Positions 12,895 to 25,400 of a stretch of DNA of 64,000 nucleotides are shown here, one piece after another. Made by a program: the position numbers and the translations under genes. How positions within the stretch are numbered: position 1 is the first letter of the stretch; each line of letters begins with the position of its first letter. This DNA comes from Pelodera strongyloides. Lineage: Eukaryota > Nematoda > Chromadorea > Rhabditida > Rhabditidae. A model generated the notes under the pieces. It was given only the letters and a program-made list of their open reading frames with translations. It searched no databases and had not been told where the DNA came from. Location: assembly GCA_036852015.1 (NCBI GenBank), contig JAANDG010000219.1, positions 152,843 to 216,842 of the forward strand. Reading direction: 5' to 3'.

Positions 12895-13304
12895 AGGGTC
12901 AGGCCCATTTCAAATGACCCCTATTTTTGATGATTCCATCTGATTTTCCATGTCAAATATAGTACGATGCAATATTTTTCTAATTTTCAAGCGCAAAATC
13001 CACGCAGTATTCAGCAATTTACCCCTGCCAGTCATACCCAACTATTTACCGCATTTGTCACGCCCCTTCGCGCTAATTGGGCAATATGCTCTATTGGGCG
13101 TGGCAATTGCGATATCGGCGAATCAGCGCGAATGGGCGTGCCAACTGCGATGGATAGCTGTGTATGACTGCTCACGTTAAATTGCTGAATAATGAGTGAT
13201 TTTTGCGCTTGAAAATTAGAAAATTATTGCATCCTACTATATTTGACATGGAGAATCAGATGGAATCATCAGAAATAGGGGTCATTTGAAATGGGCCTGA
13301 CCCT
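12895..13304. mobile_element. TTAA-flanked palindromic element, family A (AGGGTCAGGCCC)
   Basis: TTAA at 12891-12894 and 13305-13308 flank 410 bp. The outer arms (AGGGTCAGGCCCATTTCAAA and about 100 more bases) are nearly perfect inverted copies. The centre has its own shorter inverted repeats around TTGGGCGTGGCAATTGCGAT. Further copies are at 50463-50874 and 57587-58539. The ORFs inside are mirror-image artefacts. Confidence 0.85.
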
Positions 13305-13445
13305 TTAACCATAAAATATTTAATTTTGCAGTTGAAGCCATTACGCAAATACGAAATAACGCAGTTAGCTAGCCTAGCTGTTTGACATATCAAATACAAA
13401 AGAAAGAAAGAACCATATGCATTGAAATTTTGGAGTATAAGAACA

Positions 13446-13665
13446 CCAGACGGCTATCGCCTCCTGAGGTGACTACTCAGGCGGTCCTACTAAAGTGATA
13501 ATAAGGCATACTTATAGGAAACGTCTGAAACGTGTCTTCCAAGTTTATGTATAAAAATTCGACTGCGCTTGTTTTGAAGCGTTGCGAAAAGTTACTACTT
13601 ATACCAAACGCCATGTTTCGTTCACACAAACAAAAAAGTAGACTCTGCTCCTTCGTATAATAAGA
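13446..13665 (-). mobile_element. Helitron-like non-autonomous element, 220 bp
   Basis: On the minus strand it starts TCTTATTATACGAAGGAG after A and ends with a stem (GCCTGAG...CTCAGGAGGC) and CGTCTGG before T. The first 50 or so bases match the 449-bp elements while the interior differs, so the two share ends but not cargo. A 230-bp relative with a decayed 5' end (TTTTATTATATAAAAG) is at 31197-31426. Confidence 0.6.
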
Positions 13666-14381
13666 TTTCGGGATCATACATGTGTTTTCTAAAACGGGGT
13701 GAGGTATGAGGTATGAGAATGTAGAGATTTTATACTGCAGGGCTACGGCAATATAGGGGTATGGTATGGTAGCTGGAGTTACCAGAGCCTAACTATACCC
13801 TTGAGACAATTGCAAATAATAAGCGGTGTACATTCCCTTTAATACAACAGCCGCTCAACCTTCATTCCAAGATGAACTCAAAGTAAATTGACAACATTTT
13901 CAGTTAAGCACTGGACGTCAGTGGAAAGTTGTATTCTGACTTTTACTACATTACCTTGACAACGTTTGCGTAAGAGCCTTCTAACTTTCAATCTGGTTCC
14001 CAAACACAATTTCATTCATTCATGAATGTATGATTGTACCTTCAAGTAAATAAACCATTACACACAAAAAGTTGGTCAAAAGAACCGTTCTATATGGCAG
14101 GGATATAGTTTCTTTTTGGCTCCACTCCTAATTTTAAATCGAGAATCATTGGTGAGGAGATAATATTCTTATTTTAGGTATATGTGGTAATATCCATAAG
14201 TTTAAAATAACGCTCGGTTTTTGAACGGTATGTTGGCCGACTGCATTCCCACATCACATGTTGTGTGCAAAAGAATATAATTAGAATAGAAAAATGCGCA
14301 GTATCGCGCAGTTATTTGCATACAACATAGGAATAGAGCGGCCAGCATACGGTTCAAAAACTGGATGTTATACCGCGTTAA

Positions 14382-14869
14382 AGGGATAGGTCCATCTCAA
14401 AGCACCCCTATTTTTATTGTTTTTATTAATAATAACACAAGTATCATTCACAATGAAAGGTAAATCAATCACAGAACAATACGCCTCGCAGAAGAAGCTT
14501 CCTTTATTGGAAACTGGGTGATCGGAAGCTAAAATCTAAACACAAAACCTTATACCGTACACAGATCGCGCGGGCTAATGGCAATTAGCCAAGTTTACAA
14601 ACTACACTCGGCAGGACATTATTTCCCACGATGAATTATCATTTAATCGCTTGGCCGAGTGTAGTTTGTAACTTAGCCCGCGCGTTCTGTGTACGGTATT
14701 AGTTTTTGCGTTTAGTTTTTGGCTTCCGATCACCTAGTTTCCAATAAAGGAAGCTTCTTCTGCGAGGCGCATGGTTCTGCGATTGATTTAATTCTCATTG
14801 TGAATGATGTTTGTGCTATTATTAATAAAAACAATAAAAAGAGAGGTGATTTGAGATGAACCTATCCCT
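14382..14869. mobile_element. TTAA-flanked palindromic element, family D (AGGGATAGGT)
   Basis: TTAA at 14378-14381 and 14870-14873 flank 488 bp. The long arms carry TTATTGTTTTTATTAATAAT, AAGCTTCCTTTATTGGAAAC and a GC-rich CGCGCGGGCTAATGG block, mirrored on the other side. The second copy is at 19962-20564. Confidence 0.85.
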
Positions 14870-14879
14870 TTAAGAACCT

Positions 14880-15643
14880 CTAATGCATGAGCATGTTGGA
14901 ATTTGGCAGATTAGCATAACGATATATAGCATAATATCAAAGAAAAGGAAAAGAAAATATGAACAAGTATCTTACACCTTATTTCATTCACAAGTCGCAG
15001 ATTGGGATTTACTACTAATTAATTCCACCCGGATCATCTACAGTATTTGAAGTTTACTCGTAATTAGATCAATCAATAAAAAATTAAATATGTAAATATG
15101 TTCACATGCCCAGAGCGGGAGAAATATGGAAATGAAATGAAATGATTTATTACTGACGGACAAAAATCAATCAGCGCTCGTACAAACAATAACATTGTAA
15201 ATCAACAAATAAAGATACACGTAAATATGCAATATTTGTACGGTAATGGCAAAAAAATATATTACAGAGTGCCCCACTAATAAAAATAAAACGACGGAGC
15301 AAAATAATGCATGGAATTTATAATTTTCTGACAGAAAACTATAAAGATTTCTGCTCTTCTCGTTAGAGGTTTCGTATATTCCGGACGCATTTTTACGATA
15401 TAATCACCCACTAATATATTACAGAGTGCCCCACTAATAAAAATAAAACGACGGAGCAAAATAATGCATGGAATTTATAATTTTCTGACAGAAAACTATA
15501 AAGATTTCTGCTCTTCTCGTTAGAGGTTTCGTATATTCCGGACGCATTTTTACGATATAATCACCCACTAAAATCGCTCACGGGAAATACCGACAGCTGA
15601 ACCAAAATGACAAGGTAGTTACTGATAATAAAATAAAATAAAC

Positions 15644-15677
<34 letters not shown>

Positions 15678-16600
15678 TAATAAGTTTATTAGTTTCGTAC
15701 AATTAGTATTTACTCCTGAATATATATATATATATTCTAGGTTGTTTCATGTATGGTGATGGTGATGAAGTTTTTGTATGGTGATGAAGTTTTACAAGAC
15801 TTTGGTAAACGAACATTTCAAGCGCACTTTTGTGAACACTAATTGGGCAGACTTTGTGCCTATTTATGAAGTACAGTAGAAGAAAATAATAAAATATGTA
15901 AAGAATATATGATATTCATGTAATACTTTGTAAGGAAATAAGACAAATAAAACGATGAAAAGATCATAAATTCTTATCACTTTTCAATCAATTCATCTGT
16001 GGAAAAACAATCACGTGTGTGTGTGTGTGTATTTGTGGTTTTCGTGAGAAACCGATTTGATTCGGAAAACACAGAAATAAAGAAACAAATAGATTTAGTG
16101 AAATTCAATTTCAATTGAATTCAAACTGGAATTTCACTGTGTGAAATTGGTTTCGACTATTTAAATAAAAGGTTAAAATAAAATTCGGTTTTCGAAAAGA
16201 TTTATAATCTCGCGCACGAAGTTTTCTCGAATATCGGATGGGGTCTCCGAATAACAAATTTGATTGGTTTTGTCTATTCCTATTCCAAGCATTGACACAA
16301 CACAGCAATTTGTTCAGTAGGAAAGAGTCGCGACATTTTTACAATAAAGCAACTCCTTGTAATGACATTTTGACCAACGTGTATTATAACTTTCAATTGA
16401 AATCATCGTAAACTTTCAAGGGCCGCGTGACTCAAAATAAACTTTGGTATTAATATCTATTTTATATTCTTGATATATATGTGTAGATGTTGGCAACGAA
16501 AAGTCAGACCGAAGCATCTCGTAGTATTTGTTCTTCGTTCTCTTTTTTGGTTGGGGACATTGATCGCTACGCCGTTTAATTAAAACTCAACATCTGGAAA
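14880..16600. other. Non-coding stretch with a 157-bp tandem duplication
   Basis: The unit starting ATTACAGAGTGCCCCACTAA at 15261 is repeated at once from 15418 to about 15573 with no difference seen. An (AAT)n run lies at 15640-15680 and a (GT)n run near 16018. At 16341-16366, read on the minus strand, SLQGVALL and a stop are encoded by bases identical to the end of the gene at 21991-22437. No gene model was found. Confidence 0.7.
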
Positions 16601-16609
16601 GAGGAAATG

Positions 16610-16904
16610 GAGAAGAAAGAAAGAGAGAAAGAGAGAGGGAGAGAGAGAGGGAGAGAGAGAGAGGGAGAGAGAGATAGAGAGAGAAAGAGAGAGAGAGGGC
16701 GAGAGATAGAGAGAGAGGGAGAGAGATAGAGAGAGAGGGAGAAAGAGGGTATGGAGAGAATAGAGTATCATATAGAGGATGTCTTCAGCGAGGAATTCTA
16801 TTCTATGCGCGACGTCATTATTCACAACCTCTGAAATGGATATATAGACAACGAAGAGGCTGCGAAAGAAGGAATGAGTGGAGGAGAGACAAGGACCGGG
16901 AGAT

Positions 16905-16945
<41 letters not shown>

Positions 16946-17060
16946 GGAAGAGAGAAAGAGGATATGACGGAAAGATGACAATAGGAGGAACAGGAGGAGA
17001 GAAAGAGACGGCTTTCCTATTCACAACGTCATAATTTTGAGCTCTAACACACAAGAAGTT
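16610..17060. repeat. GA/CT microsatellite block
   Basis: Near-pure AGAG runs at 16610-16750 and 16905-16960 with short unique sequence between. The Ser/Leu-rich ORFs read from it on the minus strand are low-complexity artefacts. Confidence 0.9.
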
Positions 17061-17789
17061 GACAAAGAAGCACGGCGCTCGGATTTCACTAATTTCCCAT
17101 GAATATCAAGATAAGAAAGAACATGTGAATGAGAATATTTTGTATATGTACTTCGGTTATTGCCAAAAATGGGTTTCAATAATGGGTTTCAATTGCGGAT
17201 AAATGATTATGCATATCTTGAGCTGCACTACAGCATATGCATAAAAGGTTAAATCTAGCGGAGATAAACTGAAATCGGGCTTATTGATTGGTAGGCTTGG
17301 TGACAATATGCTGTAAGAATGGTCAAGCTCTATTATAGGCTGTTCTGTTATATTGAAGAATCGTTAGGAAACATGCAAGCTGGTATTTTCTTCTTTAGAT
17401 TACCTATATTTGTTAAAAGAAAGGCGTGTAAAGTCCACAAATCTATTGGATCGATTAATTACAGTGACAAACTTATGTTGCCACTACAAAATGGGTCTGA
17501 CTTCGCAAGCTGTGTGGGGTGGGGCGTACGTGGCACAGCCCTAGCACATTCTCGCGATGTACACCTTTTACATACACCGTAGATAGGAAGGGTGACCCGC
17601 AGTGGCGTGCACTCTTCCCTGCGCGCTTTCTAGTAAAATAAATTAAAAAAGTAAACTTTTATTTAAAAGGAAATAAATAAAAGAGACTCATTTATAAACT
17701 AAGAACCATCTGGTTTTTATCTTTCGTTGCGTTCCTCTTTTCTTTCTGTCTCTTTCGCTTTTTTCATTCATCCGGATCATTCCCACCCT

Positions 17790-17791
17790 CA

Positions 17792-17846
<55 letters not shown>

Positions 17847-17907
17847 GTCTCTCTGTCTCTCTGTCTCTCTGTCTCTCTGTCTCTCTGTCTCTCTCTGTCT
17901 CTCTGTC

Positions 17908-17940
<33 letters not shown>

Positions 17941-17955
17941 TCCTCTCTCCTTTCC
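17790..17955. repeat. CT/CTGT microsatellite
   Basis: A CTCTCT run grades into CTCTGT repeats. Predicted ORFs in both directions are pure compositional bias. Confidence 0.9.
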
Positions 17956-17999
17956 TTTTCTTTTTGGGAGAAGGAAGTGCTTCTTAAATAAAGAGAGGA

Positions 18000-19950
18000 T
18001 GTTGCAATGAATGCGAAAATTGCCCAGTGTTAATGTGCCCGTGAGAACGAAGTTCATTTTCTTTCAAAAATCTCGAGAGGAGAGCAGTAAACCGCAAACC
18101 ATTTCCTTCGTTTTTCATTTTTATACTGGTTGTTTTCGTTTTCTATTGTATACGGTAAATATCGATTCAAGTGATACAAACTTGAATTTTTGTCTATGCA
18201 AAAATAAATTGGTATGGCAGGTGGTTTTGAAATGAATGCGGGAGTGCTGAATTTCCATGTATGCCTCCCCTGTAACAGGCGGACAGATGGGCGCACAAGT
18301 TCCCATACAACTCATGATGTCTAGCGTACATTCAAACCACGTGCATGCCGCTTTGATTGTGCAATATTCAATGTGATAACTATGCTCGAAAAGAGAGAAA
18401 GAAAACGAACACCCGACAAGCGTTCTTTATTGTTATCTTAAGATTAGGCCCCAGCAAGAAAAAAACACTGGAGGAATGTGATCAAAAGATAGATGCTGGT
18501 AAAGGATTGACATTACGGATGATCTCTCCATCTCTACATCTCTCTCCTCCCTTTGCCTATTTCTCTTTCCTAATATTTCTCACTTCTCTTGCTCTCTTAT
18601 TCTCCTTCTTTTTTGTATTTCCTTTGCATTTTTTAACTTCTAGATCTTATTGTTATGCACGTGCAACGGTGCAACTGGCCCTTTCCTGATATATTCCAAC
18701 CCGTCTATCTATCGCAATTCACAAATAACTAAGAAAATACGTTTTTTTTTGCCCTTAGGTTAGGTCTTACATCAGCAAATTTGTATGTCCTCTCTCTCTC
18801 TACAAAATGTTGGTACTATTCTCTATGCATGCTACTGATATGATATGTTTCCGAATGACGCGATATGCTATATACGCGATTATTATAAAGCAATTTGTGA
18901 TGATCATAGCTACGCTACTACAATTGGTTCAATGGTGCCAACTTTTTTTTACAATATATACTGAGTGTGCCTTATTTTAGGTAGATCGTCAAAAATTTCA
19001 CAGGGTGTCATATGCGAGCTTTGGCTGTCGGAGGTCGGAGCTCCATTTTTGGCCGGGGCCAAAAAATGTGTGAAATTTTCAGCCACGTATCTCCGCAGTA
19101 GGCGCTCAGTGTATTTTTATGGATGTTTCTGTTTTCCATAAAGAAAAAAATATTTGGATGGCCTTCTGATGAAAAGGTACTTGCTGAAAACAGTGTAGAT
19201 GTCTATTAGTCTATTGTTGTCAAAAAATGAGAGCGGATAAGGGTGACAATCGTTGCATGGGAATGGTGTATGGAGCCGTTCAAAAGATATACGTTGTCCA
19301 ACTTTGTACTTGACGACACTTCTTAGTGTTTCAGTCAAGAAATCTGGAAATTTCGTTTACCTTCTCCGAAATGGTAAACCGGCTGCGCCGGCGCCGTCCG
19401 CAGGCGAAATCAGGCGATTTATTTAGTAAATAATACCACAGGGTGTGAATCACAATGAAATGATGAAAACAAAATAGTATATAACTCGTCACGTTGTAGT
19501 TGAAAACAATGGAAGTCGACGTTTAAATGGAATGTGCAAAATACGAAAACATTTTTTCAGTTGCTTGTCGTTTACGGACATTTTTCTTGATCGTGAGTTT
19601 CAGCTGTGCTGAAACTCTGCCCTGTTTGTACTTCAATCGTTCAATTTACTCAACCGATTTAGATACTACATATGCTGATTTGACGTTACAAACTTCATTC
19701 TTCTCATGCCCACGTGTAAAAAAGTTTTCCGTAATTTTTCTGAGATAATCTCCCAGATGTTTTGCATAATATGCACAATTGGGGAAGATATTCGCGAAGA
19801 TCCACAACTAGTTACCGTACTCAGCACCCAAAAATAGCCAAAAACTGGTTTGTGGACGTCTGGACCTGGACGTGCACCGGGTTGAAAACCAAAACAAATG
19901 TGTTAACATTGAGTAAATCATTATCAAGGAGCATTTTACTATGCAACACA
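18000..19950. other. Non-coding stretch
   Basis: No exon with consistent splice signals was found. Around 18995-19085 CAAAAATTTCACAG and GTGTGAAATTTTCAG form an imperfect inverted pair. The segment near 19420-19520 is a diverged copy of one at 24710-24850 (shared CACAATGAAATGATGAAAA and AGTATATAACTCGTC). Confidence 0.5.
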
Positions 19951-19961
19951 TTGTATTTTAA

Positions 19962-20564
19962 AGGGATAGGTTCATCTCAAATCACCTCTCTTTTTTATTG
20001 TTTTTATTAATAATAGCACAAAAATCATTCACAATGAGAATTAAATCAATGACAGAACCATACGCCTCGCACAAGAAGCTTCCTTTATTGGAAACTGGTG
20101 ATCGCAAGCTAAAGTCTAAACGCAAAAACTAATACCGTACACCTAATATTTTCAGATGTTATCTAATTTAATTTAATTTAATTTAGTTATATTTTTATAC
20201 ATAGAATCGTGTAACTCCTTTGTATTTCGTTTGTAATTGTACACATATCGCGCGGGCCAATGGCAATTAGCCAAGTTACAAACTACACTCGGCCAAGCGA
20301 TTAAGTGATAATTCACCGTGGGAAATAATGTCCTGCCAGGTGTAGTTTGTAACTTGGCTAATTTCCATTAGCCCGCGCGATCTGAGTAGGTGTAAGTTTT
20401 TGCGTTTAGATTTTAGCTTCCGATCACCCAGTTTCCAATAAGGGAAGCTTCTTCTGCGAAGGCGTATTGTTCTCTGCTTGATTTACTTTTCATTGTGGAT
20501 GATACTTGTGTTATTATTAATAAAAACAATAAAAATAGGGGTAATTTGAGGTGAACCTATCCCT
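19962..20564. mobile_element. TTAA-flanked palindromic element, family D, with extra internal segment
   Basis: TTAA at 19958-19961 and 20565-20568 flank 603 bp. It matches 14382-14869 but carries about 110 extra bases near 20145-20255, including repeated ATTTAATTTA, placed asymmetrically in the left arm. This is either an insertion here or a loss in the other copy. Confidence 0.8.
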
Positions 20565-20569
20565 TTAAG

Positions 20570-21985
20570 CTCAGAAACGCATTTTCAAGCTCAAACTGTG
20601 GTACGTTTCTGAGGATTTTCTTTCGCGAATATCTTTTCCATTTCTGCATAAGTATCACAAGGTAACGATTATCTACTTCTAATAAACGAGGCCGGTTTTC
20701 ACAGCCACATTTGAGTAGTCTGGGAGATTCATCACAGAAAAATGGGGGAAACTTTTTTGTGCTTTTAATAATCTTTAGAAAAATCAGGTAGATACGCTAG
20801 CTATTTATCGACCATGCATCGATTATCCTATAAAAGAAGATGCTTTTGCGTAGTCATTGTCCATTGGATATGAAGTCAAATCGCATGCAAAACTAGTTGC
20901 TGCGTCCCTGGTCACAAATTCTCTTTTTAGTAAATTCAAGTGTCCTCTTGCACTTTCTTTAATATGTTATCTTCTTACTTCCAACCTTCCAACAAATTTT
21001 AAAGTGCAATGGTTTCCGTTTTCAATCCAAAGGGATCAAAACGTATTAACTCAGCTGGCAGTGAGCTCACGTGTGCTGAATTAGTGTTGACCGTTCTCTG
21101 CAATGATTAGTAAAAACTGATATAAATTATTAATTACTACTGATATTATATCAGTATTTTCAATACAACTTCCGCCTGTCTCTTTGCACAGCTCACACGT
21201 TTTGTGTCACGAGAAAAACAACAAATTTTGAAGAGAAATAATATTTTTGTTTCGTACAATGTTTGTTTTTTAGTGGAAGCAGCAGCCTGAATTCTTAAGA
21301 TTTAGTCACATGAGAATTATTTGTTTTCTTTCGCATCAGTGTCACGATGGAAATTTGTTCAAGGTTTACCTAAACAAAATAATACAAACTGTGCTTCGCT
21401 ACGGGCCTTTTTGATTTTAGAAAAGCTCACGGAAATACACAGAAAAGCACAAACTTGGCAACCACGTTGCGTGTCTCATTAGCATTTATATCGCCGTCAT
21501 TTGAAATGCCAGCCTTATTGTTTTTTTTTGTATCTGTTATATATGCGTTTTCTTGGTTTTGCAATTGGATGTGCACCTTATCACTGTATTTAATAATAAA
21601 ATATAAATGTTTGAAATGTTTATTAAGCTCTTTGGAAGAGAATGTGAATAAAAATAAGTAATAAATACAACAATGAAAGTCACATTTAAATTATGAGAAG
21701 ACATGCTTTGCTACCCGTACAATGAATTTTTTTGAGATCACAGGGGAAGAGAAGTAAAAACAGTTTGATATCCTACCCATAAGGATTAGGATAACATAAA
21801 GCAAAGGAACTTTAAAGCCAATGCTTTAAATCGGAGGGCCCGAAACACAAGTACCTACGCCTGCCCGTTTATCGACGTAAATGTGGGTAAAAGGCTCGCT
21901 AGGCTATAATTCACGTTAGACATCAAACAGATACAAATTATGTACAAAACATACAGATATGCCACATCATCAATGAGTGGAACAT
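20570..21985. other. Non-coding stretch
   Basis: No supported gene. A plus-strand ORF at 21455-21661 (68 codons, hydrophobic) lacks any splice or family support and was not called. Confidence 0.5.
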
Positions 21986-21990
21986 GGAAA

Positions 21991-22437
21991 TTACAATAAA
22001 GCAACTCCTTGTAATGAATAAAGTGCATTTTGCAGTTTTGCGGCCGTTCGATTCAACAGTTGAGAAGTTAAATCCCGATTGAAAGCATTTTCCACGGTGT
22101 ATGGCCTTTGGTGCCTCGTCACAGAAGAAACGGTAGTTGGCTGTTCTGATGTTATCGTCGTTGATAGAGCAGATACTGAAAATAACAGGTTGTTAACGGC
22201 TGTAGGCAACTTAGGGAGCCTTCTAAACTTCCAAGTGGATACTTGATTTGTTGCGGAAACAAGCAAAAAGAAAAGAAAGTGCAAATACTCACCAGTTTGT
22301 ATCCTTGTCGAAAACGGAAGCAAAATACTGCTGTCCAGCTTCATCAGTGCTGCGGGTTTGTAAATCGAGAAAATAGGCTTTGAAGGCTTGCTGAGCAGCA
22401 GGTCTGCCTCTTCAGGTAGTGGGAATTCAGGGATCAT
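21991..22437 (-). CDS. Hypothetical 109-aa protein, two exons
   Basis: Exon 1 (22293-22437) reads from MIPEFPLPEEADLLLSKPSK to ...STRIQT and ends at a strong donor (ACTG|GTGAGT). Exon 2 (21991-22175) follows a strong acceptor (TTATTTTCAG). It contains SALSTTITSEQPTTVSSVTR and NRDLTSQLLNRTAAKLQNAL and ends SLQGVALL-stop. The phases match (1 then 2), restoring a Val codon across the 117-bp intron. The unspliced read-through is also open, so the intron call rests on the two strong sites. The N-terminus is proline-rich, the middle Ser/Thr-rich and the C-terminus probably helical. No signal peptide, no recognised family. It may be the 3' part of a longer gene if exon 1 has an upstream acceptor. 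Confidence 0.55.
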   Translation of the reverse strand: MIPEFPLPEEADLLLSKPSKPIFSIYKPAALMKLDSSILLPFSTRIQTGEYLHFLFFLLVSATNQVSTWKFRRLPKLPTAVNNLLFSVSALSTTITSEQPTTVSSVTRHQRPYTVENAFNRDLTSQLLNRTAAKLQNALYSLQGVALL

Positions 22438-22439
22438 TT

Positions 22440-25400
22440 AATGAATTAAAATTAAATCCTTTGACAGTCTCCCCTGTAGGAATAGTAGCTGCGATTATAG
22501 ATGCAGGAGTCTATGAGCTTGGTTTAAAGGTGTATGACGAGTAACTGGTCAGTACCGTATACCACTCAGGGACCGGAGTGTTGTTTAAAGAGCGTATGTC
22601 TTTTCGAATTCGCCGCTTGCCTTTTATCTATGAAGGCCTGGTGGGCGTGGCTTGCAATGCGTCATTTCTCAAACGTGGTCTTTTCTGCCTATTTCGTATT
22701 TCGTGTCGCACGAGAACCTTTCTTTTGCATCATTGCATCATCAGTGGAACATAGACCAAAAGTTCGCAATTTCTCTGTTATCTGAACTTCGACCCTAGCA
22801 TGATAAGGGAAGTTTCTCGAACTTCCTAGATATGCTAAGAAATTTCTGGGAAAAAAACTGGAGCTTTCCCAAACTAGATGATGAATTTGACTAATTTGAT
22901 GCTGAAAATGTATTGTTATTCTTATTAGACTCTATCAACAAGAATTAAACAAAGAGATGTTCGAGATGTGGGATCATTTTGTACTCGAGGAATTACCACT
23001 TCAAATGATCTCACTTTTGTTCTATGCATATTATTCATTTAGCAAATTGCGAGGGAAAGAGCCACGTGGAGCTTTGAAGTTCTTTGACGTTTGTATGAGT
23101 AGAAATAAATTCTGTATGCTACAGATTACTGTAGTTCTATTGCAGCATATGTACGAGTTATAATTGTTATCCTTCCATTCACTGGGCTTATGATACTTAC
23201 TGCCTCAGTAGCAGAAATCAGTACAAAAAAAATGAGTTTACTACATCGCACTCATGTGACTTGGCATGGGTCCGCTCCAGCGCTTCCCGCGTGGATCCAC
23301 AGGTGACAATTTGAAATCCCACAAAAGTTGATCTGATTCATGAGTAAACTATTTCGTTTGTACTGTCGCGAATAAAACCTCCCTAACCCTTAGTGACACA
23401 TATCCAACACCTATTTTCACGCCCCCGGTGTACATACACATTTTGCCTGCGCATTCCAGCGCCGGCGCGACGGAAGCAATTAATAACAATCTGAATCATC
23501 CGTTTTCAATGTCGTTTTATGCATTCGCGGTCTCCAATCGGTCCATAGTTCAAACTCCAAAAGATTAGTTTTGACCCAGTTTTTGTGAGTTATGACAAGT
23601 ATGATCATACTGTATGTGTGACTGACGAATGTGCAAGATCAAAAGCAATAGCTGCGCAATTTCATTTGCTAAACTGCACGTGTCTTATGTTAGGCGAAGA
23701 AAACAGCAGCAGAACTTGCGAGAACAGGATATTTGCCTTAAGGACTTTGGATTTCGAAACCTCCGACTGAACGTCAGTGACCTTGTTTCTTGCGGTCTTT
23801 TGCATCATCTTAGCCTGCAGGGTAGATGCAGAAACGAAAGAACATCCCTGCTGACTCCTTTATGTCTTATGCAGTACGAGGTAAAAGAACAAGGCCAAAT
23901 AATTAGTTGTGGCGACACCCGTTACCAGCAAACATTCAAACCTTGCACTGAGATTATTCTAAACTAGGATCTGAAGGTCTAATTGCTCCTGAAACTTGTC
24001 TAGTGCATATCAAACTGGCACCTTAACGTTAATAACATGACAAGTGCTAATTGCCACCGTAGTGCAGTAACTACATCTGTGTCCTTATTGAGGTTCCGTA
24101 GTCTGTATCTCTTTCGCTCCCCAAATGCTACAAAAGACACGGGAGTGCACAAATCACACACACTCGGTAACAATAGCTCCCTGTGAGAAAGAGAGCGAAT
24201 CGAGCTCGTTGCTTGCTTGTTATACATCGTTTAGTGTTTACCTTGTGCTCACTCCATGGTTCAGTGAGTCATTCTGGGGGTCCAAAAGGTTTCGATCAGA
24301 AAATTTCGAAACACTGAAAATCCTGGACGCTGTGTAAAGAGTACACGTAGAAAGAAAGGGAGACTGAAAAGAGAGGAAAAGAGAAAAGGAGAGAAAGAGG
24401 GGAGAGAGAGAGATAGAGAGAGAGAAGAAAGAGAGAGCTGAATAAACATGTAAATAGGAACCCTTTTGTGAAGAGCCGCTACCCCTATTTCAAATGCAGA
24501 GTGACTCAGGATGCGTTCGCCTATCAAGGAAATGATGACATTTTCTGTGTAAGGAAGGACTAAAAGAGGATTTCCCAAAATAAACAAATAAACGTAAACA
24601 AATATGAACATACATAAATAAATAAAAATCAGCAAGTTATGAAATGCCACGAGCTAGTAGTGAGTATAGGGAAGAGTAACCTTTTGATCGTCATTGTTTT
24701 TTATTTATTTATTTATTTATTAAATAACACCGCAAGATGTGCATCACAATGAAATGATGAAAAGAAAGTAGTATATAACTCGTCGTGTTGTCGTTGATTA
24801 GGAAACGGTAATTTGATAATAAAACAATGGAAATCAAGCGTAATGTGTAGGTAATGTTGTCAGACATTTCAAGTTTTCGACTTGTTAACTTTACATGCAC
24901 TCGTTTTTTCTCTGCCTTCCAATAAAATATATTTTGTGAGTTCATCCTGAGTTCTCGTAAACTAGGGCGTTTTCCCTTTTTAGTAGTGATAAACAACTAA
25001 TTATAAACAACCGAATTATCCAACTATTTTGAGAGTTCTATTTTTAACTTGTCATATTTTTTCTCAGATGATCTTGGTCATTCGAGGGCAAAAATGTTCG
25101 AAACCAGTTTTTCGATCTTTGAAATACTAGTTACATTTTAGTCTTTGTTCTTCAAAAGTCATGTTTTTAAAAGATAAGAAAATAAAAAGGGGGGAGAAAT
25201 GCGGGGGACCATATATTTGCAAACATATCAATGTATGCAACGTTTGAGCACATTCCAAAGATTCCTTTAGCAATTTATTCAGTAGCTGCTCAAGATTTTG
25301 CTCACGATTGCATTCATTTTTTTGTGATGCAGTATATTGTCACAATTATGTAAATAAAACGCACTGAATCCATTCAAAATTTCACATTTTTTATGACAAT

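Noticed and set aside
16580..17054. 133- and 78-codon minus-strand ORFs rich in Ser and Leu
   Set aside because: Pure translation of a GA/CT microsatellite in shifted frames.
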